Source: Acidobacteriota bacterium (GTDB lineage: Bacteria; Acidobacteriota; G020349885). From it: a stretch of DNA of 64,000 nt. The stretch spans positions 1,481,678 through 1,545,677 of the forward strand of contig CP070701.1 in the NCBI GenBank assembly GCA_020349885.1, given 5' to 3'. The notes beneath the pieces were generated by a model. That model was not told the origin of the DNA. It did not search any database and was given only the letters and a program-made list of their open reading frames with translations. Within the stretch, counting starts at the first letter, position 1. Every line of letters starts with the position of its first letter. Made by a program: the position numbers and the translations under genes. Below, one piece after another: positions 45,361 through 54,333 of the stretch.

Positions 45361-46386
45361 TCAATCTCCTTTCTGAGCCGGCTCCGCCGGCATCTGCTGC
45401 GTGATGCAATGGATTGCGCCCCCGCCCGAGCGCACGTTGGGGACGGGAAGGCCCACTACCTTCCGGTCCGGAAAATTTTTTCTCAAAAGGGCCATGGCCT
45501 CGTCGTCCTCCGGCGCCCCGGCCAGCGGCACCACCACGCCCCCGTTCGGGAGGTAGAAGTTGGCGTAGATGTGGTGCATCACGCCGACGTCGCCGCCGAC
45601 GTCGACGTCCGGAAGAAACGGCATGTCCACGATCTGAAACTTGCGCCCCCGGGCGTCGGTGGCCGCTTCAAGCACAGCGCGGTTCTCCTTGAAGCGGGAC
45701 TCGTCCGGCGTGCCCGGCGGGGACGACTGGAGCATGACCTTGGCGGGCGCCAGGTACGCCGCCACGCCGTCCACGTGCCCGTCGGTCTGGGAATCGTGAA
45801 AACCCCAGGGGAGCCAGATAATCTTGCGGACTCCGAGGCTCTCTTGCAGCGCGGCCTCGATCTCCGGCTGGGACATGGTCGGGTTGCGATTGGGGCAAAG
45901 CAGACACTGCTTGGTCGTGATCAGCGTGCCCTCGCCGTCCGTGTAGATGGAGCCGCCTTCCAATATCATGTCGACGGGGCGGCATTCGACGTTCAAATGG
46001 TCGCAGAGAATATCAGGCAGGGCGTCGTCTTTGTCCCAGGGGTGGAACCTCTCGCCCCATGCGTTGAAGCGGAAATTGCGGCCGACGACCTTCTTCCGGT
46101 CTTCGAGAACGAAGATGGGCCCGTTGTCGCGCAGCCACGAGTCGTCAACGGGAAGCCCCACCACCTCAACGTTTTTCCCGCACTGGCGCCTCGCGTCCTC
46201 GCCGCTTCCGGGATCGGCCACCATCAAAACCGGCTCGAATTGCGCGATGGTTTTCGCCACGGCGGCGTACTCCTCCTGCACCGCCTTCAGCCTCTCGGCC
46301 CACATGTCCTCGCGGTGGGGCCAGCTCATCAGGCAGCGCGCATGGGGCTCCCACTCCGCCGGGGTGCGAACCACGGGTTGTTTCAT
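45361..46386 (-). CDS. Agmatine deiminase family protein (copy 2)
   Basis: 341 residues. Complete set of catalytic residues: WLRDNGPIF, ILEGGSIYTDG, SQTDGHVDG, SGGGAIHCITQQ (Cys327). Compared with copy 1 it has a different C-terminal part (DVDVGGDVGVMHHIYANFYLPNG). Cytoplasmic (no signal). Ten bases after copy 3. Confidence 0.9.
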   Translation of the reverse strand: MKQPVVRTPAEWEPHARCLMSWPHREDMWAERLKAVQEEYAAVAKTIAQFEPVLMVADPGSGEDARRQCGKNVEVVGLPVDDSWLRDNGPIFVLEDRKKVVGRNFRFNAWGERFHPWDKDDALPDILCDHLNVECRPVDMILEGGSIYTDGEGTLITTKQCLLCPNRNPTMSQPEIEAALQESLGVRKIIWLPWGFHDSQTDGHVDGVAAYLAPAKVMLQSSPPGTPDESRFKENRAVLEAATDARGRKFQIVDMPFLPDVDVGGDVGVMHHIYANFYLPNGGVVVPLAGAPEDDEAMALLRKNFPDRKVVGLPVPNVRSGGGAIHCITQQMPAEPAQKGD

Positions 46387-46396
46387 GACGCTCGTT

Positions 46397-47404
46397 TTAA
46401 GTCGGCACCGCCGGCATCGGCTGGGTGATGCAGTCGACCTCGCCCCCGCCATAGGCTATGTTCGTAAGGGGGACGCCCACAACCTCCCGGTCCGGAAAAA
46501 CTTTTCTCAGGCGGTCCAACGCCTCCTCGTCCTCCGGCACGTCGGCCAGCGGCACCACCACCGCGCCGTTCGGGCTGTACACGTTGAGGTAGGTGTGTAT
46601 GCCTATCGGTCCTGGGTCGGTAAGGGATGGAAGGAGCGGCATCTCTATCATCTCGAACTTCCGTCCACGGGCGTCGGTGGCCGCCTCCAGTATTTTCCAG
46701 TTCTCCCGAAGGCGCGGCCCGTCGACGGTGTCCGGCGGGGCCGTCTGGACGAGAATCTTGGCGGGCGCCGCGAAATACACCACGCAGGCCACGTGCCCGT
46801 CGGTGGTGTCGTCGTGCAGACCCCAGGGGAGCCAGATGATTTTTTTAACGCCGAGGCGTTCCCGTAGAACCGCTTCGATATCCGAGCGGGACATCTTCGG
46901 GTTGCGATTGGGATTAAGCAGGCACTGCTCGGTCGTAATGAGCGTGCCCTCGCCGTCCGTGATGATGCCGCCGGCCTCCATCACCATGTCGACGGAGCGG
47001 CACTCGACGTTCAGATGTTTGCATAGAGGTACGGGCAGGGCGTCGTCGTTCTCCCAGGGGGGGTACTTCGCGCCCCAGCCGTTGAACCGGAAGTTGAGGC
47101 CGATAAGCCGCTTGTCCTCGAAAACGAAAATCGGCCCGTTGTCGCGCATCCACGCCTGGTCCACGGGAAACTCCACCACCTCGACGTTTTCCCCGCACTG
47201 GCGCTTCGCGTCCTTGCCGCTTCCGGGATTGGCCACCATGAGAAGCGGCTCGAAGCGCGCGATGGTTTTCGCGACGGCGGCATAATCCCCCTGTACCACC
47301 TTCAGGCTCCTGTCGCCCCACACGTCCTCGCGGTGGGGCCACGTCATCAGGCAGCGCGAATGGGGCTCCCATTCCGCCGGCCAGCGAACAGTAGATTTTT
47401 TCAT
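46397..47404 (-). CDS. Agmatine deiminase family protein with altered active site (copy 3)
   Basis: 335 residues, intact frame. Keeps WMRDNGPIF and Cys325, but differs where the other four copies agree: VMEAGGIIT instead of (L)EGG(x)I, TTDGHVACV instead of DGHVD (the catalytic Asp after His is Ala), and YGGGEVDCITQP instead of GGG(A/G)(I/V)HCITQQ. These changes suggest loss of activity or a new substrate. Seventeen bases after copy 4, with AAGGA upstream of its start. Confidence 0.88.
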   Translation of the reverse strand: MKKSTVRWPAEWEPHSRCLMTWPHREDVWGDRSLKVVQGDYAAVAKTIARFEPLLMVANPGSGKDAKRQCGENVEVVEFPVDQAWMRDNGPIFVFEDKRLIGLNFRFNGWGAKYPPWENDDALPVPLCKHLNVECRSVDMVMEAGGIITDGEGTLITTEQCLLNPNRNPKMSRSDIEAVLRERLGVKKIIWLPWGLHDDTTDGHVACVVYFAAPAKILVQTAPPDTVDGPRLRENWKILEAATDARGRKFEMIEMPLLPSLTDPGPIGIHTYLNVYSPNGAVVVPLADVPEDEEALDRLRKVFPDREVVGVPLTNIAYGGGEVDCITQPMPAVPT

Positions 47405-47420
47405 TGGGTTCGCTTTCCTT

Positions 47421-48452
47421 TTAGGACGGCGCAGCCGGCATCTGCTGTGTGATGCAGTGGATGCCGCCGCCGCCCCAGTGCACGGTCGGTATGGGAACGC
47501 CGACCACTTTCCGGTCAGTGATAATTTTTCTCACACTGGCCATGACCTGCTCGTCGCTCTCGGGCACGCCCGCGAGCGGAACCACCGCCCCTCCGTTTGC
47601 ATGATAGAGGTTGGCGTAAGGGAAGGCGACGAGCTCGTCATCTCCGTCCTGGGCGGGGCGCGGGATCTCCGGCATGATGGGAGGCGTCTTCAGAACCTGG
47701 AGCTTCCGTCCCTCGGCGTCGGTGGCCGATTCGAGCACGGCGAGGTTTTTCTTCAGCCACTTGTCCTCCTGCGTGCCAGGCGGCGCCGTCTGGGCGAGCA
47801 CCTTCCCCGGTGCCAGGTACGACACCACGCAGTCCACGTGCCCGTCGGTACCCCAGTCGAGCCCCCACGGGAGCCAGATGATTTTCCTGACGCCGAGGCT
47901 CTCTTTCAGCTTGGCCTCGATCTCCGACTGGGACATGTCCGGATTGCGGCTGGGATGGAGCAGGCACTGCCTCGTCGTAATCAGCGTGTCCTGGCCGTCC
48001 GTAAGGATGGAGCCGCCTTCCAGTATCATGTCGACGGGGCGGCATTCGACTTTCAGGTAATCGCAGAGAATCGGGGGCAGGGCGTCGTCCTTGTCCCAGG
48101 AGTAAAATTTCTCGCCCCATGCATTGAAGCGGAAATTGCGGCCGACGACCTTCTTCCCATCTTCGAGAACGAAGATGGGCCCGTTGTCGCGCATCCACGA
48201 GTCGTCAATGGGAAACTCCACGACCTCGACGCTGTCACCACACTGCCGCTTTGCGTCCTCGCCGCTTCCGGGATCGGCGACCATGAGGACGAGCTCGAAT
48301 TGCGCGATCGCTCTTGCGACGGCGGCGTACTCCTCTTGCGCAGGCTTAAACCTCTCGCCTTCCCACAGATCATGCTTCTGGCAAGGCCAGCTCATCAGGC
48401 AGCGCGCGTGGGGCTCCCACTCAGCTGGCGCGCGAACGGAGGATTTGCTCAT
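47421..48452 (-). CDS. Agmatine deiminase family protein (copy 4)
   Basis: 343 residues from MSKSSVRAPAEW. Catalytic residues complete: WMRDNGPIF, ILEGGSILTDG, WGTDGHVDC, WGGGGIHCITQQ (Cys333). Separated from copy 5 by 74 bases that hold an inverted repeat array (48476-48526), the only long gap in the run. Cytoplasmic. Confidence 0.9.
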   Translation of the reverse strand: MSKSSVRAPAEWEPHARCLMSWPCQKHDLWEGERFKPAQEEYAAVARAIAQFELVLMVADPGSGEDAKRQCGDSVEVVEFPIDDSWMRDNGPIFVLEDGKKVVGRNFRFNAWGEKFYSWDKDDALPPILCDYLKVECRPVDMILEGGSILTDGQDTLITTRQCLLHPSRNPDMSQSEIEAKLKESLGVRKIIWLPWGLDWGTDGHVDCVVSYLAPGKVLAQTAPPGTQEDKWLKKNLAVLESATDAEGRKLQVLKTPPIMPEIPRPAQDGDDELVAFPYANLYHANGGAVVPLAGVPESDEQVMASVRKIITDRKVVGVPIPTVHWGGGGIHCITQQMPAAPS

Positions 48453-48475
48453 GATGTTCGTTCTCCTTTTTACGA

Positions 48476-48526
48476 TAGTTTCAGGTTTCAAGTCTCGAGT
48501 CTCAAGTCTCAAGTACCTGAAACCTT
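48476..48526. repeat. Inverted array of short repeats between deiminase copies 5 and 4
   Basis: Outer ends GTTTCAGGT and ACCTGAAAC, inner repeats TCAAGTCTCGAGTC and TCAAGTCTCAAG. Folds into an imperfect hairpin in the transcript between the two genes. Confidence 0.65.
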
Positions 48527-49711
48527 TTAGGACGGCAGCGCGGGCATCTGCTGGGTGATGCAATGGACTCCGCCCCCGCCCCAGCCCACGGTGGGTGTCG
48601 GAACGCCCACGACCTGCCGGTCCGGAAGAACCTTCCTCAGGTGGGTCAAGGCCTCGTCGTCCTCGCTCACTCCGCCGAGCGGAACCACGACTCCCCCCTG
48701 GTTGGCCTGGTAGAAGTTAATGTAGCCGAGGTAGATCTCATCGCCGGCGACGTTAAGGGCCGGAGCCGGCGGTGCATCCACGATCTCGAACTTTCGCCCC
48801 TGGGCGTCGGTGGCCGCTTCGAGCACGACGCGGTTTTCCGATACGGCGGCATACCACGAGCTGCCTTTATCGCTCGGCAGGGCCGTTTCGACCATGATCT
48901 TGGCGGGAGCAAGGAACGCCGCCATGCCGTCCACGTGCCCGTCGGTGAGATCGTCCTCCACTATCCCCGGCAGCCAGATGATTTTTTTGACCCCGAGGCT
49001 CTCGCGCAGGACGGCCTCGATCTCCGACCGCGACATGTCCGGATTGCGGTTGGGGTTCAGGAGACACTGCTCGGTCGTAATCAGCGTGCCTTGGCCGTCC
49101 ATGGTGATGGCGCCGCCCTCCAGCACCATGTCCACTGGGCGCCGCTCCACCTCGAGGTACTCGCAGAGAGGCTCCGGCAAAGCGTCGTCCTTATCCCAGG
49201 GGGGAAACTTTTTACCCCAGGCGTTGAACCGGAAGTCGAGGCCGACCAGCCGCTCCTCCTCGACGACGAAGATGGGCCCGTTGTCGCGCATCCACGCGTC
49301 GTCGATGGGAAACTCCACCACCTCGACGTTTTCCCCGCATTGCCGCTGCGCCTCGGCGCCGCTACCCGAGTTGGCGATCATGAGCACCGGCTCGAACTGT
49401 GTGACGGCCTTCGCCACGGCGGCATACTCCTGTTGCACCACCTCCAGCATGTCCTCCCACATGTCCTTGCGGTGGGGCCAGCTCATCAGGCAGCGCTCGT
49501 GGGGCTCCCACTCCGCCGGCGCACGGACGGCGGCCTGGGCGGACGCACGCCCGGCCTGCTCGGCCTGAGTCGGCTTCCTCGCGCATCCCGGAAGAAGAAG
49601 TCCCGCGGCCCCGACGCCCGCACCGGCCAGGAAGCGCCTGCGCGTGACGCGCAGCCGGAGCAATGTGTCGAATCCACTACCGTGGTGGGTCAACGGGCTA
49701 TCTTTTTTCAT
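48527..49711 (-). CDS. Agmatine deiminase family protein with Tat/lipoprotein signal (copy 5)
   Basis: 394 residues from ATG 49711, chosen because AGGAG is ten bases upstream; the ATG at 49720 is too close to it. Unlike its four paralogues it has about 55 extra N-terminal residues: twin-arginine motif VTRRRFLAG (Arg24-26), a hydrophobic stretch, and a lipobox LLLPGCARK (Cys43). So it is predicted to be folded in the cytoplasm, exported by Tat and lipid-anchored. Catalytic set complete: WMRDNGPIF, VLEGGAI, LTDGHVDG, WGGGGVHCITQQ. First gene of the run. Confidence 0.88.
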   Translation of the reverse strand: MKKDSPLTHHGSGFDTLLRLRVTRRRFLAGAGVGAAGLLLPGCARKPTQAEQAGRASAQAAVRAPAEWEPHERCLMSWPHRKDMWEDMLEVVQQEYAAVAKAVTQFEPVLMIANSGSGAEAQRQCGENVEVVEFPIDDAWMRDNGPIFVVEEERLVGLDFRFNAWGKKFPPWDKDDALPEPLCEYLEVERRPVDMVLEGGAITMDGQGTLITTEQCLLNPNRNPDMSRSEIEAVLRESLGVKKIIWLPGIVEDDLTDGHVDGMAAFLAPAKIMVETALPSDKGSSWYAAVSENRVVLEAATDAQGRKFEIVDAPPAPALNVAGDEIYLGYINFYQANQGGVVVPLGGVSEDDEALTHLRKVLPDRQVVGVPTPTVGWGGGGVHCITQQMPALPS

Positions 49712-49757
49712 GGTGTTCATTCTCCTCTTACGATAGCTTCACTTGGTCAAAAAGCGT

Positions 49758-49786
49758 ATGGTATCTTACCTCGCCGCACATCTCAA
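49758..49786 (-). promoter_or_regulatory. Possible promoter of the agmatine deiminase run
   Basis: On the minus strand TTGAGA (49786-49781), 17-bp spacer, TACCAT (49763-49758). Moderate match, 37 bases before the predicted start. Confidence 0.4.
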
Positions 49787-49826
49787 GCTGCCGTCCCGCG
49801 CCGTCGAACATCGAACCGTGAGATGT

Positions 49827-49856
49827 TTGACGGCCTCCGAGCGGGCGTGCTACACT
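49827..49856 (+). promoter_or_regulatory. Promoter of aguB
   Basis: TTGACG (49827-49832), 18-bp spacer, TACACT (49851-49856). A GGAGG follows at 49882-49886 before ATG 49897. Confidence 0.65.
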
Positions 49857-49896
49857 CGCAACGAATTCGGAATTCGCTGACGGAGGTTAGAGAACC

Positions 49897-50853
49897 ATGA
49901 AAGATTCCACGGATGCGACGACACTGACCGTCGGCCTGGTACAGATGACCTGCACCGAGGAGCCCGAGGCCAACGTCGAGCGGGCCGTGCGCGGCGTCCG
50001 GGAGGCGGCCGGCCGCGGTGCGCGGGTGATCTGCCTGCAGGAGCTGTTCGGCATGCAGTACCCCGGCCAGACCGAGGACGCCGAGCGCTTCGACCTGGCC
50101 GAGCCGATTCCGGGCCCGACGACCGAGAAATTATCTCCGCTTGCGGCCGAGCTCAATTGTGTCCTCGTCGTGCCGCTCTTCGAGCGCCGCGCGCCGGGCG
50201 TCTTCCACAACACCACCGCGGTCATCGATGCCGACGGCAAGCTGCTCGGCGTCTACCGCAAGATGCACATTCCCGACGACCCTCTCTATTACGAAAAGTA
50301 CTACTTCGCTCCGGGCGACACGGGGTTCCGCTCGTTCCGGACGCGCCACGGCTGCATCGGCGTGCTCGTCTGCTGGGACCAGTGGTTCCCGGAAGCCGCG
50401 CGGCTGACGGCGCTCACGGGCGCGCAGGTGATCTTCTATCCGACGGCTATCGGCTACACGACACCCGATCCGGTCATAGCCTACACCACCCAGCGGAAAA
50501 AGCCGGAACCGGAATTTGAGATGAGCGACCGCCATTACTTCGATGCGTGGCAGACGGTGCAGCGCGGCCACGCCGTCGCGAACGGCTGCTACGTGGCCGT
50601 GCTCAACCGGGTCGGGTACGAGAAGAGCGCGAACGCGAACGCACCAAAAGACGAGGGCATCAAGTTCTGGGGCCGCTCGTTCGTGGCCGGGCCGCTGGGG
50701 GAGATGCTCGCCGAGGCGGGAGACGGCGAGGAAGTGCTCGTGGCCGAGTGCAACCTCGAGTATCTCGAACAGGTCCGGCGCCTCTGGCCGCTCCTGCGCG
50801 ACCGCCGCGTGGACGCCTATGGTCCGCTCACGAAGCGCTGGATCGGCTCCTGA
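49897..50853 (+). CDS. aguB: N-carbamoylputrescine amidase (nitrilase superfamily)
   Basis: 318 residues. Hydrolyses N-carbamoylputrescine to putrescine, CO2 and ammonia, the step after agmatine deiminase. The Glu-Lys-Cys triad is complete: Glu49 in ICLQELFGMQY, Lys122 in YRKMHIPDDP, Cys159 in LVCWDQWFPEAARL. The segments CLQELF, YYEKYYFAPGDTGF and CWDQWFPE are those of AguB rather than other nitrilases. It has its own promoter and is divergent from the five deiminase genes. Confidence 0.94.
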   Translation: MKDSTDATTLTVGLVQMTCTEEPEANVERAVRGVREAAGRGARVICLQELFGMQYPGQTEDAERFDLAEPIPGPTTEKLSPLAAELNCVLVVPLFERRAPGVFHNTTAVIDADGKLLGVYRKMHIPDDPLYYEKYYFAPGDTGFRSFRTRHGCIGVLVCWDQWFPEAARLTALTGAQVIFYPTAIGYTTPDPVIAYTTQRKKPEPEFEMSDRHYFDAWQTVQRGHAVANGCYVAVLNRVGYEKSANANAPKDEGIKFWGRSFVAGPLGEMLAEAGDGEEVLVAECNLEYLEQVRRLWPLLRDRRVDAYGPLTKRWIGS

Positions 50854-50870
50854 ATAGAGAAAACTCTTCC

Positions 50871-51776
50871 CTACGCCACCCCGGGGCATAAAACCATGCC
50901 CACCAGGATCAACACGATGCACACCCACTGCAAGAACGTGGGCCTCTCCTTGAGGATGATGAAGGCGAACACCAGCGTGATCGCCGGGTAGGGGGACGAC
51001 AGGGTCTGAACGAGCGTGGCGTCGCCGTGGCGGAAGGCGAACGTGAGCAGCAGGTTGCCGACGGTGAACATCGCCATTGGCAGGGCGCCCCGGGTAAACT
51101 CTCTTTGAGAAAATTTTCTCCCGCGGCTCCGGAGCAGGCCGTACGGCCCCAGGGTGAGCACTCCGCCTAGGAAGGCGAACAGAACGAGGTTGGCCTCGCT
51201 CGCGTTGGGCAGCTCGTAGGCGTGGTCCGTCACCACCCCCGAGACCCCCCATCCCGCCGCGGCAAGGTTGGCCTGCAGAAACCACAGCCGGTTCGTGGTC
51301 TTCTCGCCCGCGTCGGACTTGTCGGAGGGCTCGTACGCAACGCCCATGCACCCGAGGATCACGACCACGACCCCCACGTATTGGAGAGGGGACAGATGCT
51401 CCGCCAGAAATAAGCGGGCAATCACGGCGGTCCAGGCCGGATAGGTGGCGGACACCGTGCCGACGATGCTGATGGGGCCGCCCGCGACGGACTCGAAATA
51501 GAGGATCGACGACGTCCCGCCCAGCAGCCCCGACAGCAGCGCGAAGAACAAGAAAGGCCGCCCCTAGGGAGCGAAAGGCCATGGCTCGGTGTGAGCCAGG
51601 TGCTGGTACAGAATAAAGCTTATGTTCACCACCGCATCGGTCGCCAGAGCGTACAGGCAGAAGCGGGCGGGCGGCACGTCCTCGATGTACAGCCGCATGA
51701 ATCCCTGCGCCAGCCCGTAGAGAACCAACGCGGTAAGCGTAAGCCCCAGCCAGTGCGGACTAAGATAGGAAAGCAT
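50871..51776 (-). pseudogene. DMT-superfamily (EamA) transporter split by an in-frame TAG
   Basis: Two open stretches in the same frame (51776-51567 and 51563-50871) are separated only by TAG at 51566-51564; together they give the ~300 residues and about ten membrane segments of an EamA permease. N-terminal part: LGLTLTALVLYGLAQGFMRLY, DVPPARFCLYAL. After the stop: ALLSGLLGGTSSILYFESV, GPISIVGTVSATYPAWTAVIARLFLAEH, a short hydrophilic loop (EPSDKSDAGEK), then a second EamA repeat ending FIILKERPTFLQWVCIVLILVGM. No other damage is seen, so it may be a recent nonsense mutation, a sequencing error, or a readthrough site. Possible amine or metabolite exporter near the agmatine genes. Confidence 0.75.
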
Positions 51777-51963
51777 CTCTTATTAACTTCTTAACTTCCC
51801 GGAATCGTTTTCAAGGAGAAGGCATGGTAACAGACTTCCGCGGGGGGGCAAGCTCCCGCGTTGCCGGAGCAGCCTCCCCTCGTCAGGCGGGCGCTATGGC
51901 TCGAAAGACGCGCTGTCGCTCTTGAGGAAGTGGTTGTCGTTTTATGCCGCTGGCCCCAGGCGT

Positions 51964-51993
51964 TTGACTTTCGGACGAGAAGGCACATAATAT
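51964..51993 (+). promoter_or_regulatory. Promoter and conserved leader of the first giant repeat protein
   Basis: TTGACT (51964-51969) and CATAAT or TAATAT at 51986-51993 (16-18-bp spacing). The stretch from 51985 to 52026, including GTAGGAGACGACC and ATGGCACGAAAGCGATGG, nearly repeats 54310-54352 upstream and at the start of the second giant gene. Confidence 0.6.
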
Positions 51994-52060
51994 GTGTAGG
52001 AGACGACCATGGCACGAAAGCGATGGTTTGTCCTTTTGCTTCAACCCAAAGAGAAAAACC

Positions 52061-54184
52061 GTGATAAAATCACTTCGAATCGCTTTCCTCGCGGGAGCTC
52101 TTCTCGCGCTTTTGCATCCCTCCACCTTCGCGCAGGCGACCTGGGCGCGGCTGTACGGCGACATTTTGGAAGATTTCACCCGATCCATCGAGCAGACCAC
52201 GGACGGCGGCTACGTCGTCGCGGGATTTACGGAGTCCTTCGGCGCGGGCGACGACGATTTCTGGGTGCTGAAGTTGGACGCTTCGGGAAACGTCCAGTGG
52301 GAGAAGGCCTACGGCGGCGGTTCCTGTGACGAAGCCTACTTCATCCAGCAGACCACGGACGGCAGCTTCGTCGTGGCGGGATGTACGAAGTGCTTTACGG
52401 ACAGTTCTGATGCGTGGGTTCTGAAGCTGGACGCCTCGGGCAACATCACGTGGCAAAAGGTCTACTCCGGTGGTGTAGCCAGTTCCATCCAGCAAACCTC
52501 AGACGGCGGCTTCGTCGTGGCGGGATGTACGAAGTGCCTTACGGCCAGTTCTGATGCGTGGATTCTGAAGCTGGACGCCTCGGGGAGTATCGAATGGCAA
52601 AAGACCTATGGGGGCTCGAGCTCCGATTATGCACATTCCGCCCAACAGACCTCGGGCGGCGGCTTTGTTGTGGGAGGAATTACGGGTTCCTTCGGTAAGA
52701 GAGATTATAATGTATGGATTTTAAAGTTAGATGCTTTGGGTGATGTTCAGTGGCAGAAGATCTATGGTGGTGGCGATGAAGGCGACCGGCGTCGTCGAGC
52801 AGGGCGCCAGTACATTCCTTTATCTGTTGTTCAGACCTCGGACGGCGGATTCGCCGTGGCGGGACGGACAGGTTCTTTCGGCGCGGGCCAGTATGATGCC
52901 TGGGTTCTGAAGCTGGACGCCTCGGGGAACGTCGAGTGGCAGAAGACCTACGGCGGTGCTGATGCGGATGGCACCCCTGCCATCCAGCAGACCACAGACG
53001 ACGGTTTTGTGGTAGCGGGATGGACACGTTCCTTCGGCGCGGGCAACGTTGATGTCTGGGTTCTGAAGCTGGACGCCTCTGGCAAAGTCCAATGGCAGAA
53101 GGCCTACGGCGGCAGTGATGGCGAGGCCGCTACCTCCATCAAGCAGACCACGGACGGAGGCTACATCGTGGGGGGACAGACGCATCTCGGCGTGGGCGGT
53201 CATGATGTCTGGGTTCTGAAGCTGGACGCGAACGGAGAGATTGACGCCTCCTGCCCGCTCGTTTCCGATACAGCGGTGAGGGGCGTCAGTTCCTGGGTCA
53301 CCGCCACAGACACCTCGGTAAAGGGCGTGGATTCTTCCGCATCGGTTACCGACAGCCGGGTGAAGGGCGTGGATTCCAAGGCCATCGTGCTCGAGCAGTG
53401 CCCGGACGCCGACAGAGACGGCGTGCCCAACGCGAGCGACAACTGCCCGGGCATCCAGCTTCAAGGCCCGGATGCTCTCGTTGTCCGCCTCGCACCATGT
53501 GGCCCCCCCCGCTACGGCCTGAGCGGGCCGGAACTCCATGCCAACCCACGGCAGGAGGACGCGGACAAGGACGGCTTGGGCGACGTCTGCGACAACTGTT
53601 GGTTGGTGCCCAACCCGTTGCAGGAGGACGCGGATGAGGACGGCGTGGGCGACGTGTGCGACAACTGTCCGGCGGACGCCAACCTACTGCACGAGGATAC
53701 GGACGCGGACGGCATCGGCGACGCGTGCGACCCGGACATAGACGGGGACGGCGTGCTTAACGCAAAAGACAACTGCCCGGCGAATGCCGACCCGCGGCAG
53801 ACGGATACGGACGGCGACGGAATCGGCGACGCCTGCGACGCGTGTCCGAACGACCGGGACAATGACATTGACGGCGACGGGGTGTGCGGCGACGTGGATA
53901 ACTGTCCGACGGTCGCGAACCCCGCGCAGACGGCTACGGACACCGACGGCGACGGCACAGGCCACGCGTGCGACATCTGCCCGGGCTTTGACGACAGAAT
54001 CGACGTGGACGGCGACGGTAAGCCCGACGGCTGCGACGCCTGCCCGAACGATCGGGACAACGACGCAGACGGCGATGGCTTGTGCGGCGATGTCGACAAC
54101 TGCCCGGCGGATGCCAACCCGCGGCAGGAGGATACGGACGCGGACGGCATCGGCGACGCGTGCGACCCGGACACGGGGCACTGA
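52061..54184 (+). CDS. Large secreted repeat protein with thrombospondin type 3-like tail
   Basis: 707 residues from GTG 52061, chosen because a signal peptide begins there ([23 protein letters not shown]). Residues about 30-395: seven repeats of ~48 residues with the pattern [13 protein letters not shown] ... [15 protein letters not shown], probably one beta-propeller. Then a short V-rich segment ([21 protein letters not shown]) and, to the end, thrombospondin type 3-like calcium-binding repeats ([40 protein letters not shown]). A conserved leader upstream carries its own ATG (52009, MARKRW) in a different frame, so the 5' end may be frameshifted or the leader ATG unused. Likely surface-exposed. 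Confidence 0.8.
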   Translation: MIKSLRIAFLAGALLALLHPSTFAQATWARLYGDILEDFTRSIEQTTDGGYVVAGFTESFGAGDDDFWVLKLDASGNVQWEKAYGGGSCDEAYFIQQTTDGSFVVAGCTKCFTDSSDAWVLKLDASGNITWQKVYSGGVASSIQQTSDGGFVVAGCTKCLTASSDAWILKLDASGSIEWQKTYGGSSSDYAHSAQQTSGGGFVVGGITGSFGKRDYNVWILKLDALGDVQWQKIYGGGDEGDRRRRAGRQYIPLSVVQTSDGGFAVAGRTGSFGAGQYDAWVLKLDASGNVEWQKTYGGADADGTPAIQQTTDDGFVVAGWTRSFGAGNVDVWVLKLDASGKVQWQKAYGGSDGEAATSIKQTTDGGYIVGGQTHLGVGGHDVWVLKLDANGEIDASCPLVSDTAVRGVSSWVTATDTSVKGVDSSASVTDSRVKGVDSKAIVLEQCPDADRDGVPNASDNCPGIQLQGPDALVVRLAPCGPPRYGLSGPELHANPRQEDADKDGLGDVCDNCWLVPNPLQEDADEDGVGDVCDNCPADANLLHEDTDADGIGDACDPDIDGDGVLNAKDNCPANADPRQTDTDGDGIGDACDACPNDRDNDIDGDGVCGDVDNCPTVANPAQTATDTDGDGTGHACDICPGFDDRIDVDGDGKPDGCDACPNDRDNDADGDGLCGDVDNCPADANPRQEDTDADGIGDACDPDTGH

Positions 54185-54288
54185 CACGGCGGAGCAGTTA
54201 GCCGTTAGCGAGCGGAAAATTCTTTTCTATACGCTACACTCCTTGCTCCTTGCTTTTTCCTAAAAATCCCACAATCCGGCCAAATTGC

Positions 54289-54318
54289 TTGAAATTCTGG
54301 TGAAACGGCATATATTAT
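54289..54318 (+). promoter_or_regulatory. Promoter of the second giant repeat protein
   Basis: TTGAAA (54289-54294) and TATATT or TATTAT (54311-54318) with 16-18-bp spacing, followed by GTAGGAGACGGCC and ATG 54334. Leader and first codons nearly match those of the previous giant gene. Confidence 0.6.
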
Positions 54319-54333
54319 ATGTAGGAGACGGCC

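Noticed and set aside
51992..52060. ATG at 51992 as the start of the first giant repeat protein
   Set aside because: It overlaps the -10 box and the conserved leader, and gives a non-secretory N-terminus.
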